A stretch of DNA of 64,000 nucleotides from Cheiracanthium punctorium. Lineage: Eukaryota > Arthropoda > Arachnida > Araneae > Cheiracanthiidae. The translations under genes and the position numbers were made by a program. Numbering within the stretch: position 1 is the first letter of the stretch; each line of letters starts with the position of its first letter. This document shows, in pieces, positions 48,590-58,535 of the stretch. The stretch covers positions 124,001-188,000 of the forward strand of contig JAWZYV010000125.1 in assembly GCA_038373885.1 (NCBI GenBank), given 5' to 3'. The notes under the pieces were generated by a model that was given only the letters and a program-made list of their open reading frames with translations, was not told where the DNA came from and ran no database searches.

Positions 48590-48832
48590 GTGGCCGCCCA
48601 GGTAGTGTAGTGACTACAGAACCATTTTAGCATGCCTTGGGTCCAGGTACTCATTCGGGAATCGAATCAGGACCAGCAACCAGGCGGCTTGTGCTTGGGT
48701 GCTAAGTAGTCCGTCCCGTAAGGAGTAAGGAGTAACGTTGGCAGCCCATTGGGTACTCCTATAATAAAATGACCAGTAATTCGGGTCCTAGTGATGGTGA
48801 ATGCTAGATAAGAAACTGCCCGACCTTGAAAA
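48590..48832 (+). repeat. SINE-1, tRNA-derived, second copy
   Basis: The head GGCCGCCCAGGTAGTG is followed by a B-box-like CGGGAATCGAATCAGG. The body, with AGTAACGTTGGCAGCCCA and CTCCTATAATAAAATGACCA, matches 31640-31700 in order. A short A-rich run (AAAAAAGTG) follows near 48830. A duplication of TAAGGAG (48719-48731) is local to this copy. Confidence 0.7.
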
Positions 48833-48839
48833 AAAAGTG

Positions 48840-49865
48840 TTTGTGTAAAAAGTATATAAAACTACATTTGACAGTTTTTGAAACAAATAAGTCTAAATTT
48901 AATTTCTGAAATAACCTATTAGGTCATTTTTAAAGGCATAATTTATTTCAACAGGAGTTTTGTAAACATATTTTACTAATAATAATTTTATTAAATCCCC
49001 AGCTTTTCGCTGAAATGAAAAATGTCACTCCAGCTAGATTCTATTGCCCAAGTTTTCCAGAGGAGATATGTTAAGAATATTTATACTGAAAACTAACACC
49101 AAAAATCCCTTTCCTCTGAGCATAAAATCCATCATTCTTCTATCTATACACTTTTTCCAAATCGAAAGCAAGAACCAAGATGACTTATCCTATCACTGGT
49201 TAGGTCCAAGAAACATGTTTTTTCTTTAACATTTCGACAACTTGGGGAATTCCTTTACTCCGTTATTCAAGTGTGTTTCTACGTCTACATATTTCAATAT
49301 TACTTTTCCATAACCGCAAGATATTTGTACCTCAAAAAGACCTGGATCTGTTTTCTTTCCGTTGAATTCAGGAACCGAAAGTTTCTGACAGTTACTTTTC
49401 TTTTTGTTTGTACTCTTTTTCTTTCTTTTTTTCCCGTTAGTTCGAACAAATGTTCTTGACGCTACAGAAGCCACCGAAACGTTCTTTGGAGAATTGATGG
49501 GATTGAATGTGACATGCTTCACGGAATTCGCATTCATTTCTAGCATGAGGAGAATAAAATTGTTAAGAAATATGCAATGCGCTTTGCATCGATTCTGTGA
49601 TAAATCATGAATCTTTCGTAAACACGCTTTTAAAATATGATTAATAATACAAAATGCCAAGAATTTTACTAAATCCTTTATTGTTAGATCTAGCTATATG
49701 TTTGTATGTATGTGCATGTAATAACGTGAAATGGAAATTAATCAGGCATTAAAAATTCTAAATTATTTCTTTATTGCACTGCACCCGTATGAAATGGCAT
49801 TTTTTCTCTAGGACTATGGCTAATACTCTTAATAGCATTTATCAATTTATACTTCTATCGAATAT
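48840..49865. other. non-coding stretch with doubtful open frames
   Basis: The longest frame, 144 codons on the minus strand (49226-49660), has no recognised domain and a Lys-rich centre from a T-rich patch. It overlaps a 68-codon plus frame (49404-49610) that starts with a hydrophobic FVLFFFLFFPLV stretch, which is also explained by T-richness. I count neither as a gene. Confidence 0.4.
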
Positions 49866-49869
49866 TACT

Positions 49870-50040
49870 GAAATACGCTTCAACAATGATTGGCTGTAGA
49901 GCGTGATAAATTGGAATTCTTTTGAGTGACCCTGTAAAAGAACAATAAATGATATAGTATACATACATACATCATTTTCATGGCACAGTGCGTAGGATTG
50001 AAAATTTGTACTATTCATGCATGTTCATGGCAATTAGACC
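49870..50040 (-). repeat. family B repeat, minus-strand fragment
   Basis: The reverse complement contains, in family order, an ACTGTGCCATGAAAATGATG string, a TTTACAGGGTCACTCAAAAG string and GAATTCCAATTTATCACGC. A GAGGAAGTAAGTAC string near 50199 might be its decayed terminus. Confidence 0.6.
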
Positions 50041-51100
50041 GTGGACAAATTGAAATAAAACACTTCAAATGCGTTGGAAAGTATTGAAAGTAACCTTATC
50101 CATAGATCACAAAATAAAAAATTTCAGCCCATTTTAAATCCGGAATTTCAAGCTAAACGGTGCTTTTTATTTCCCTCTGAGGTACTCTTGCTGAGAAAGT
50201 GAGGAAGTAAGTACATCCTTTTTCACAGTTTTATTGCTTTTACGACTAAATGCATTGGGAGAAAAAAAAAATTCCGCTGATGCATTTCATAATGCATACC
50301 GTGCTTCTTTTTTATTGGAACTCTGAAGAGACCTGAAATGTAGCTACCAACGCCGTTAAAAATCGCATTTCTTCCAACTGGAAAAACGCTCGAACGTGCA
50401 AAACATCGGAATAAAATCTCGCTTTGCAGCCATCAGAGGGCGATTACATTTCAAGGAGAAGACGACTCGCGGAAGTGTGTATTCCATAAAATGTTTCATC
50501 CAGGGTTAAGACGATATTTGATGCTGAACTAAAACATGATTGTCAGTACTGTTATTATTTAATTTTGCTCGTTTATTCGTTTAATTAGTTTTAAGAGTAT
50601 GTTTATTATTGTATTTCATTAGTATTTTACATTAAGAATGCTAAAATACATTTCTATATTTCCGTTATTAAAAATAACAGGGGTGTACACCAATTATTAT
50701 TCCTGTTATATTCAAATTAATTATTTGTTACAAATAATTTAGAATGAGAAATGGGAAAAAAATATTTACTGAATTTTTTTTTTTAGCAATTAATACACGA
50801 TATCAACAGGAACACCATTTTAAACGTAGAATATCAAGTCTTTTCTTCCTTTATTTTCAAACGTTTCAGACCAAACAAAACTTTCGGAACTGTTTTAACA
50901 ATGGTCGCCCATAGTAATATTTTTAGGGGAGAGGGGAAACTTCAAAAACTTTTTTTAGGGGGAGGCGGAGCAAATTTCACATTTGTAACAATTTCAGTTC
51001 TAATTTTGCTTTACGGAGAAATTTGTTTACATTATGACAATATACTAAAACACGTTTGGGGGGGGAGGGGGGGACAAGTGCCCTACCTTTTCTTCTCTTG
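50040..51100. other. AT-rich stretch with G-tracts before the LINE
   Basis: From about 50927 to 51073 there are several G runs (GGGGAGAGGGG, GGGGGAGGCGG and a G-rich run at 51058-51073) in otherwise AT-rich DNA. A 74-codon frame (50901-51125) crosses them; it has no recognisable domain. Confidence 0.4.
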
Positions 51101-51103
51101 TAG

Positions 51104-52951
51104 GCATACCCTCCTGTATGGATAAGGGCTAATCTGGTTCTTTTTAACAAGGAAGGAAAAGGCAGTTCGAACCCATCGAGCTATCGACCGATTTGTCTCC
51201 TGTCTGCATGGAGCAAAGTCTTAGACAGGCTTGTGGTAGAACGCCTCCAGCACCACCTCCATACAGGTGGTCATCTGGCGAGAACCCAATTTGGGTTCAC
51301 GCTGGGAACGGGTGCGGAGGAAGCCATTGCTGCCATTTATAAGTCTGTAGAGGTCAACGCGGCTCTGGGGAACGACACTTGTCTCATTTCCTTAGACGTT
51401 AAAAGTGCCTTTAATAATGTATGGTGGCCTTCCATACTATACCTGTTGGGTCAGACAGGGTGCCCAAAAAATCTGTACAGGATGGTGAGTAGTTTCCTTA
51501 CAATGAGAGAGGTAATCTACCGTTCAGAAGGATCGGAGATTGTCCATAGCTACAATAGAGGATGTCCGCAGGGATCCAACTCAGGTCCCCTGCTTTGGAA
51601 CATCGTAGCTAACTCGGCCTTAAAGCTCAAGCTTCCTGTTGGAGTTTATCTGCAGGCATATGCAGACGACTTCGTTGTGGTAATTGATGCTCCCAACGCG
51701 CATCAGTGCAGCCGCAAGGCGACTGAAGCCCTCACTATCCTTCAGAAATGGAGCGAACTCCACAAATTGGAGTTCAGCCCAGACAAAACGGTTGGACTTC
51801 ACGTACGACCCCTGCGTCGAATGGGGCGAGTGCGGCCTCCCCGCACTGCCCCAGTAATCCGCTTCGGGGGTAGCATAGTAAAGTTTCAGACAGAGCTGAA
51901 GGTTCTGGGAGTGGTGCTTAATCAAAAGATGAATTCCTTGGCACACGTCGCACATCTTAAGCAACTGCTGGCGAGATACGTAGTGAGACTCCACAGCCTA
52001 ACAAGGCCCGGCAACGGACTTAGCGGGACTGTGTTGAAGAACCTCTATAAACGTGGAATGGAGCGTGTAGCTCTTTATGCCTGCGGAGCCTGGTGGGACG
52101 GAGGTACAGAGCGATTGCGGACGCGCATAATACAGGTGCAAAGGATTATACTGCTGGCGATAACAAAGTGTTACCGCACAACAAGCAGTGCCGCACTCTG
52201 TGTCCTTGCGGGCCTCCTACCGCTAGACCTGCAGGTGGAGAAAGAAACGCTCATGTCGAGACTCCGAAAGCAGGGTCAGCCGATCCAGTTCGGAGATACG
52301 ATAATAGAACCCTCCGAAGTAGAGAGCGAACTTCCACGATGGGGTACACACCCGAGTAGGAGTCCGTTTATCAGCTGGGACACCTTGGGCCCACGGAAGA
52401 AGGGACTAGAGCTCTTCACGGATGGGTCCAGGCTCAATGGCAAAGTGGGATCAGGATACGTTCTGTACAGTGGCCAGAAGAGAATCTCTGATGGTCACTA
52501 CAGGTTGTCGGACAATGGAAGTGTATTCCAGGCCGAACTCGTCGCAATCCTGAAAGGTCTGCAGGACCCACACTGTCGAAGTACAGAAACCTTGGATGTC
52601 TATACAGACAGCCAATCCTCACTCCAAGCTCTTTCAAGGCTGAACTGCAGAAATGCAATGGTTGCAGCAATCCACTCCGAGAACGGAGATAGGCGGATCC
52701 GCTTCCATTGGGTGAAGGCACATGTCGGCACCTGGGGGAACGAGGAAGCCGACGCTCTGGCAAAGAGTGGAACACAGAAACCTTCAGTAGACGAAAGAGT
52801 AAAGAGTTCGATTAGGAGTGTGAAGTACTCCATGAGTATGGAAGCCAGGAAACTGTGGCAGAGAAGGTGGGAAGAAGCAGAAGTTAGACGTTTCACACGT
52901 TCGATATTTCCGATAGGAGCGAAAAGAGAACTTGGAAAAGTAGGAAGGTGA
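51104..52951 (+). CDS. LINE ORF2 fragment: reverse transcriptase and RNase H
   Basis: The frame is open from just after a stop at 51101-51103; there is no natural start, and the GTG at 51233 is only an internal codon. Upstream of it the frame already reads SSYRPICLLSAWSKVLDRLV, which is RT motif 1. Counting from 51233: FGFTLGTGAEEA (20-31), motif A LISLDVKSAF with Asp55, motif B GCPQGSNSGPLLW (110-122), motif C YADD (143-146), motif D LEFSPDKTVG (179-188), and LKVLGVVLN (222-230). The RNase H domain is about 390-515, with TDGS Asp397, Glu435 in FQAEL, Asp459 in YTDS, His497 and Asp507 in the WVKAHVGTWGNEEAD run. All catalytic residues of both enzymes are present. The product would copy the element's RNA at its target and remove the RNA strand. 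The frame stops early at 52949-52951 because of a frameshift. Confidence 0.9.
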   Translation, partial: AYPPVWIRANLVLFNKEGKGSSNPSSYRPICLLSAWSKVLDRLVVERLQHHLHTGGHLARTQFGFTLGTGAEEAIAAIYKSVEVNAALGNDTCLISLDVKSAFNNVWWPSILYLLGQTGCPKNLYRMVSSFLTMREVIYRSEGSEIVHSYNRGCPQGSNSGPLLWNIVANSALKLKLPVGVYLQAYADDFVVVIDAPNAHQCSRKATEALTILQKWSELHKLEFSPDKTVGLHVRPLRRMGRVRPPRTAPVIRFGGSIVKFQTELKVLGVVLNQKMNSLAHVAHLKQLLARYVVRLHSLTRPGNGLSGTVLKNLYKRGMERVALYACGAWWDGGTERLRTRIIQVQRIILLAITKCYRTTSSAALCVLAGLLPLDLQVEKETLMSRLRKQGQPIQFGDTIIEPSEVESELPRWGTHPSRSPFISWDTLGPRKKGLELFTDGSRLNGKVGSGYVLYSGQKRISDGHYRLSDNGSVFQAELVAILKGLQDPHCRSTETLDVYTDSQSSLQALSRLNCRNAMVAAIHSENGDRRIRFHWVKAHVGTWGNEEADALAKSGTQKPSVDERVKSSIRSVKYSMSMEARKLWQRRWEEAEVRRFTRSIFPIGAKRELGKVGR

Positions 52952-53207
52952 ACTGGGTCGTGACGGACCATGGTCCCTTCCCGGCCTATTTTCGAAGGTT
53001 CTCCGTAAGGGAGACAAGGAATTGCAACTTATGCCCTCTGACAAGTCCCGCCGATAGTCTGCACATTGTAGTCCAGGGTAACAAGAACTGAGAAATCGGT
53101 TCTGCCCGAAATTGGATGCCTCGACATTCAATAACTACGTGCGGAGCGAAAAAGGGCGCGAGGCCCTGTCCAGCTTCCTCGATGCGCTAGGAGACTCATT
53201 AAGTTAA
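52951..53207 (+). pseudogene. LINE ORF2 C-terminus in two further frames
   Basis: The protein continues in a second frame with NWVVTDHGPFPAYFRRFSVR, then a CNLC pair and SLHIVV, up to TGA at 53089-53091. It then goes on in a third frame with RFCPKLDASTFNNYVRSEKG and ends with a serine-rich LSSFLDALGDSLS at TAA 53205-53207. This is the HGPFPAY...CxxC...H zinc-knuckle region and tail typical of this LINE group. The last knuckle cysteine is not seen where expected (VVQGN). At least two indels have broken the frame, so the copy is dead although the enzyme domains are intact. Confidence 0.8.
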
Positions 53208-54029
53208 CGGGCAACTTAGAGAAAAGAGTGAGCGCTCCCCCAAACCAGGGACAGCAGGTGGGGGATAGATACTTGATGGTGCATGTATCGAACAATGTCA
53301 ATTACTGGTGGTGCATGTATTTGGCTTTTCGAATTGCTAAGGGGAATACTGGTGGTGCATGTATCTCCCAAGATGCTCGGCCAACAGGCCGGAGGCATCT
53401 TATATTGGTGGTGTATAGCTCGAAATACTGGTGGCGCATGTATCTCAGGGAAGGACCCTCGGGTCCCCCATTGGTGGTGCATAAAGTTCGAAATACTGGT
53501 GGTGCATGTATTTCAGGAAAACCGCGGTTGTCGCGGCGTTCCACCCTATTAAAGGGTTCTTGCAAGCCATGCACAAGCATGGAGCAAAGAACTAACAGGT
53601 GAACCTCGCAGAATGGAAGGCGAGTCCCTCCGACCGTGGTTGTGACCTACTTCCTGTCAATCGACAGAGGAAACCTAAAGTGTCTATGCTGCAGGAGCTT
53701 CGTGCTTCCTTGGTGTCCCGAGTTCTCTCCATCGGTGCGACGGTTGTTGTAGTGACGACGGGTGGACAGTGGGCCGGGTTCGTCCTGCCCCGCTGGTCTG
53801 GGTTCCAGCCACTGCCTCCCCTAAAGTGGGGAAGCAGGCAAGGGTTACCGTTTACCACCCGTTAGGCCAAGCCCCGCGCAACCTGAAGAGGGCCTCTTTG
53901 AGACTCCTCGAGAGGGTTGCTGTTTTATGCGGCGGTCCATTGGTACTCCTCCAGGGGGGCTACCAATCGTGTAATGCTCAACATAGAGCGGGTGCACGTA
54001 TTGAAATAGTCTCCTTAACGGTTTTATAA
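53208..54029 (+). other. LINE 3' tail, non-coding
   Basis: G+C-rich like the ORF and with many overlapping frames on both strands, none with LINE or host protein motifs. The first part holds the iterated motif at 53274-53510. The second part (about 53600-54010) is unique sequence within the window. The end merges into AT-rich DNA without a poly-A run. Confidence 0.65.
53274..53510 (+). repeat. seven iterations of GGTGGTGCATGTAT in the LINE 3' tail
   Basis: Copies, some with one to three changes, lie at about 53274, 53305, 53349, 53404, 53428, 53470 and 53493. The last four form two larger units about 66 bp apart, each a GGTGGTG(T/C)AT copy followed by a TTCGAAATACTGGTGG-type copy and a TATCTCAGG/TATTTCAGG end. 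The repeat keeps frames open on both strands by chance. Iterated 3' motifs in LINEs can help the reverse transcriptase recognise its RNA, but a role here is inference. Confidence 0.85.
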
Positions 54030-57000
54030 GTATTGCTACGTTAAAGGATGTTTATGACATTCACGTCTAAATAGCCCCTTCTCTGTTTTCACGAGATCTC
54101 TCTTTCCACAACCACAGAACGCACATAGTTTTTTTCACAGCGTGACGCCTTTTTGTTTTTCGAGAAACACGTTTATCTGTTGCCATTCAAGAACTAACAA
54201 ATAGAATTGCTTAAGCTAAAGAATATATAAAATTAAATTAAATAATTCCCTCATACTTCGTACAATTAATTTTCAATTTGTTATTCAGTGAATAATTTAC
54301 AGACACCGCTGTATTTGAGTATTATCCAACTAAGAACTGAAAATGTTAGGGATGAATACTCTGAAAGGTCAGCAGAGTGTTTAATCAATGATATTTTTAA
54401 AGCAAAATATAGTGCCAGTCCTTAAGCGATATCTAAAGCCTAATACATTAATATTATATTCGACGTTTTTATCAATATTTGCTGGCAAAAGTCAATATCT
54501 CTTTCCAACCGAGCTTGCATGATCATCCGGGCTAAAAATCAATTATTTTTTTTACTTCCTCGCTCATCAAATTGAAAAATATCCTCCCAAAAAAAAGAAT
54601 AATCGTTCTGGTTAAGAGAACCTAATTTTAAATGTTCTTTTTCTTTTTCTTTTAAACTGACAGTAAAATCTTAGATTGAATTAAAATTCACGAAGAGTTT
54701 TAAGGAGTCCATGAAAGAGATGTTTGCACCCAGTGATAAGTGCAAATTTTACTTAAAAATTACTCAATTATTTAAAAATGCTTGTAGAATCATAATTAAG
54801 TTTTACAAACCTTATAACACTGCCTACTTTTTTCGATCATTGCATTATTGTGTTGCGTGGGCAGTATGAATAGGGTTTAAGGGCCACATACAGCCCGCAG
54901 ACTGTGGTTTGGACACACCTTGTCCGAAAAAGGAAATAAAATATGGATTGATTTCATAATAAGACTCGTTTAATACATCCTCAATAAACGTACATGTATA
55001 AGTTAACCTGTTTATTACAAAATTTAAATAGTAGTTCATATTAGCATAATTTCGTAAAAATGTTGTAGCAATTTTCTAATGGAAGTTAGTGCTAAGTTAG
55101 TCATTTTGTAACAACATTCCGAGCAAATTTTTATACTTACATTTTGTGCTATTCTAAAATTATAAAGTTAAATAAAACCATTCCAAACTGGACGTTCAGT
55201 ATAAAATAACTTAGTTTATTATTTTGATGTGCGCAGAAAAAAAATTAAAAGAACTTATTATTTTCTAATTTTTATACTCGAATTATTTATTTTAATTTTA
55301 TAATATTAATATAATTATTAATTTTTATACTCTTAAGTTTTACATAATTAAAATTACAGGAAAAAGTTATACATTCAGCCTAATAAGGTTTTTGAAGTAA
55401 TTATCTAATATAGTTTATTTTCTTCCGTTTTTTCTCATGAAATCTTTAACAATTTGTGATGGCATTTAGGTATCTGGCAGTATTTCTCACGCAAAACCTT
55501 TTACATTACTTGCACATTGTTTGTATTTTTTCATTAACAGACACCCCTGTATAAAACTACCCTAATATAAAGATACGGATTTTAAAAGATCCTTAAAATA
55601 ATTATGGAAAAAAGCAAGTGAAATCAGACTAAAGGTCGTTTATGTCGGTATGTAGTCGTTTAACACTAAAGAAACACTATAAGATGCTATAAAAAAGTAA
55701 GGCTTCTTTAATGAATGGCAATTTTTTATAAAGTTTCAAAATCCCTATTCAAATCTAGGTTAATTTATGATAAATGACTTTTCATCATTAGACTTTTATA
55801 ACATGCTATATAATCTTCATAACATGTTTCTTTTTGGTTGTCCCATACGGTTGAGAGATAAACCAAACAAAAATCTTATCTTCCTCATTGCATGTGTTTT
55901 AAAGAGAATTGTCTATATTATTATTTATTATAAAGCAGTTAAGGAAAGCGTTCACCGGTTCCTTAATTGTTTAAATCGTGTGCTTCTACAATGTCTTGAA
56001 GAAAATAATCAAGTTTTTCTAACACCATTCATTATAAGACACTCGTTAACTTTATAAAGACAGATATCTGTTTGTGTATCAAATTATATTTCCTGCCAAC
56101 GAATAATCATTTCAATGAATTGATACTGGCTTAAATCAACTTCGTTTACCCTTTCAAGCGTGAAGGCAATTGTAAAACCCAAATAAATTCAATAGCGCTA
56201 ATCCTTTTAAAATGCGGTTTTATTATCGACGCCATATTATTTCTATCTTCGGCCTTAAAACAAAAAGAGTGTTGACTAAACATTCTGCAGCAGGAAATAA
56301 TTAACGGGGATTCAAAGTGAATGAAGGGTTTATTAGTCTGGCGAATAATAGAATAATTAGTAATGAAAAGTAATAAAATCTGAAAAGGATAATTAGATTG
56401 TTGACAATGCTGCCTGCGAAATTATTTTGATTACTACGGCAGTCACTATGCGCCACAAACTCCACCAATTTTCATCAAAGATGCTGCACAAATTCCAAAA
56501 TGTTTCACATACTTCAGAAGAAAAAAAATAGACAGGCTTAGATTTGGAAAGTAGTTATGCTTTGACAAAAATGCACGGTTGCTCAGTTGAAGGAACATTT
56601 TCTGAAGGAACAGAAATGATACATTTTCTGAGTTGCAAACTGAAGTGTCCTCTATAAGTATTTTAATACCCCCTAAATTTATTGCCTATGTATAATATAG
56701 TTAGGTAACTTGATTATTATACTTAAATTAATTAGTGCCCACTTATTCCCCAATTCGGTATCAATAGTTATCTGCAAAATCGCATTAATCAATTCAAATT
56801 AAAGTCCGCTTCATTAAAGGTTAGTTCAGGCTAATAAGACTCAAATCAACAAGGCTTTCCTTTATTAAGAAACACAGTTGAAAGCAACATTGAGCTAGTA
56901 ATCACTGACAACCGAGGTAGTAAATTTAACCTGTCTTCAAAGTTAATTACGTTATACAATTACGTTTGCATCATAATTGAAACAACTATCAACTATTAAG

Positions 57001-57100
57001 ATTATAAAGCAAAAGGAATAAATAATCAAATGCCTTCTTTTTTCAATCGAAGAATCGTTTATTGATATTCTTATCTTTTACATTAATTGCGTAAGATAAA
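54030..57100. other. AT-rich stretch, no gene seen
   Basis: No confident gene. At about 54882-54925 a string with AGGGCCACATACAGCCCGCAG and TTTGGACACACC looks like one end of a hAT-type MITE related to the intact one at 62327, without its partner. The 96-codon frame at 55767-56057 has no motif. Confidence 0.5.
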
Positions 57101-57138
57101 TGTCATGCATTGTCTGTATGTATTATTGTTCTTCAAAG

Positions 57139-57361
57139 TCCGTCTGCGACTTTTCTCATAGACCGAGAAAGAAATAGCAGTCCGTTTAGTCATTCTTTTC
57201 ACAGTGTATCGACAGAGTCAGTGGCTGAGATAGTTACGAAAAGACCTCCATCAGAAGGTTCTGTAACTTTGATATTTCCTGAGGACATAAAAAAGTGTCC
57301 TCGAATGGCAGTTGTTTTACATTGTATGATTAAAGTAACCGTTTATTCGAACTCGCTCTAA
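57139..57361 (+). CDS. candidate exon, unknown protein
   Basis: The plus frame reads with ordinary amino acid use through VAEIVTKRPPSEGSVTLIF and PEDIKKCPRMAVVLH to TAA at 57359-57361, in a patch richer in G+C than its flanks. Two acceptor-like strings precede it: TTGTTCTTCAAAG (ending about 57138) and CGACTTTTCTCATAG (ending about 57160). A weak donor-like AAA-GTAACC lies near 57335. I recognise no domain. It could be an exon, a piece of transposon protein or chance. Confidence 0.25.
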
Positions 57362-57431
57362 AAAGCAATTGTGGACCAAGCCACTGGCTTCTGACTAATT
57401 CAGAACAACTCGATCACTATATAGGTATATA

Positions 57432-58362
57432 CGGGAAGGTGATCCAAAATGATCCTAGCGGGCAAATCCATCCAATTATGTTTTTTTTTTTTTTCAGACA
57501 GGCAGCGCTATCATCTAAGTAACACATAAACTAGTTGTGCCAAATCAAGAAGAAGCAATGGCTATATTTAAGCAATCCGTTTATTGCGTGTCTGGGTAGA
57601 CACGCAATAAACCGATTAAGAAATCGGGTTTATCATATCTCTTATAAGATAAGCACTAACTTTCCTACTTATTTGGAAATACTGTCTTAAATGTGCAGAA
57701 ATATGACTTGGTTTACTGAATAGACTATGGTTTTAGATGTGAATTACACTTGTTTAGTTTGTTATGTTTCTCGACGTGTTTCAGTAATATCACCTAAAGT
57801 GGCAACCATACGGTCGTGTAAAAAGATCCATCGACTGAAGAAACTCTAGTACCGGGTCCAAGTCATAATGGCAGCCCTTCAGACGTTCTCAAAATGCGGG
57901 ATTCCGCATTACACTATTTAGTTCATTTCTGCGTGTATTGTAAGCCGTAATTTTTGAATTGTAATTTGAAATGTTCCATTTTATTGTTTGTGACACTTTT
58001 TTATTTTAAAATTTTCATAAAATATGCTATGCATACTTCATGATTCTAAAACTTATTTTTTTTTCATTATGTATAATCATAATTACTTATACATCATTTA
58101 TTTTGCCGATAAAAAACACAATTTACAATTATTTTCAAATGAAGGATCATTTTGCCCTTGGGTGAGGATAAACTGATCCTTTGGACTCTTTCAAAATCCT
58201 ATTTTTTTCGTTATTCAGTTGGGGTTTAAAATAATATTAAAATATGTTTATGATGCAAAATATAGTGTAAAATATTATGGCAAAGGGCCAAAATTTCATT
58301 TAACATTTATGCTATTTTATGCAAGTTTTCCTTTTAAGAGGATCGTTTTGGCCACCTCCCCC
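57432..58362 (-). mobile_element. family A MITE, copy 3 (931 bp), with 20-bp hairpin
   Basis: The left end CGGGAAGGTGATCC then AAAATGATCC and the right end GGATCGTTTTGGCCACC then TCCCCC are inverted repeats, each flanked by TA (57430-57431, 58363-58364). The order of the body is the reverse of copy 1 at 14284-15226. An inverted repeat lies at 57574-57593 and 57598-57617, absent in that form from copy 1. The 68-codon frame at 58219-58425 overlaps the right end and is not a gene. Confidence 0.85.
57574..57617. repeat. 20-bp inverted repeat, 4-nt loop
   Basis: The left arm AATCCGTTTATTGCGTGTCT is matched by its reverse complement at 57598-57617 with one mismatch; the loop is GGGT. It lies inside family A copy 3. 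Confidence 0.95.
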
Positions 58363-58535
58363 TACATACATTTTCACCTCGTAATATCGACGCTCTCCAG
58401 AGCCATAAGCGAAATGTCCCGATAACCAGAGTTACACATAACCATGTTTGTAAAAAGCAGTATACTTTTATAAATACATTAAACTATTTTAATATATACC
58501 TACTCTGGTGTTTTTAACCACTAGTAAGGCAAATT

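Larger units (their letters stand above)
51104..54029 (+). mobile_element. R1-like non-LTR retrotransposon (LINE), 5'-truncated
   Basis: A sharply G+C-rich block in AT-rich DNA. It holds the C-terminal two thirds of a LINE ORF2 (reverse transcriptase core, RNase H, zinc knuckle) followed by a roughly 800-bp non-coding 3' tail. ORF1, the endonuclease and the first part of the RT are missing, which is the usual 5' truncation of LINE copies. The domain order RT then RNase H then CCHC, and motif wording such as LDVKSAFNNVWW, point to the R1/LOA/I side of the LINE tree. It is not in 28S rDNA, the target of canonical R1. No poly-A tail or target duplication is obvious, so the right edge (about 54029, where G+C drops) is approximate. 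Confidence 0.85.

Noticed and set aside
49226..49660. A 144-codon minus-strand frame, and an overlapping plus frame (49404-49610) with a signal-peptide-like start.
   Set aside because: The Lys-rich and Phe/Leu-rich stretches are opposite readings of the same T-rich patch. No domain, splice signal or cysteine pattern supports either.
53274..53510. A CRISPR-like array.
   Set aside because: The repeats are short, degenerate and unevenly spaced (23 to 55 bp), lie inside a LINE 3' tail, and have no cas genes or spacer-like uniformity.
53216..53865. Several overlapping frames of 86-124 codons on both strands.
   Set aside because: They come from the G+C-rich iterated motif and LINE tail, which suppress stop codons in many frames. 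None has a protein motif.
51104..54029. Site-specific R1 insertion in a 28S rRNA gene.
   Set aside because: Both flanks are AT-rich and show no ribosomal RNA sequence.
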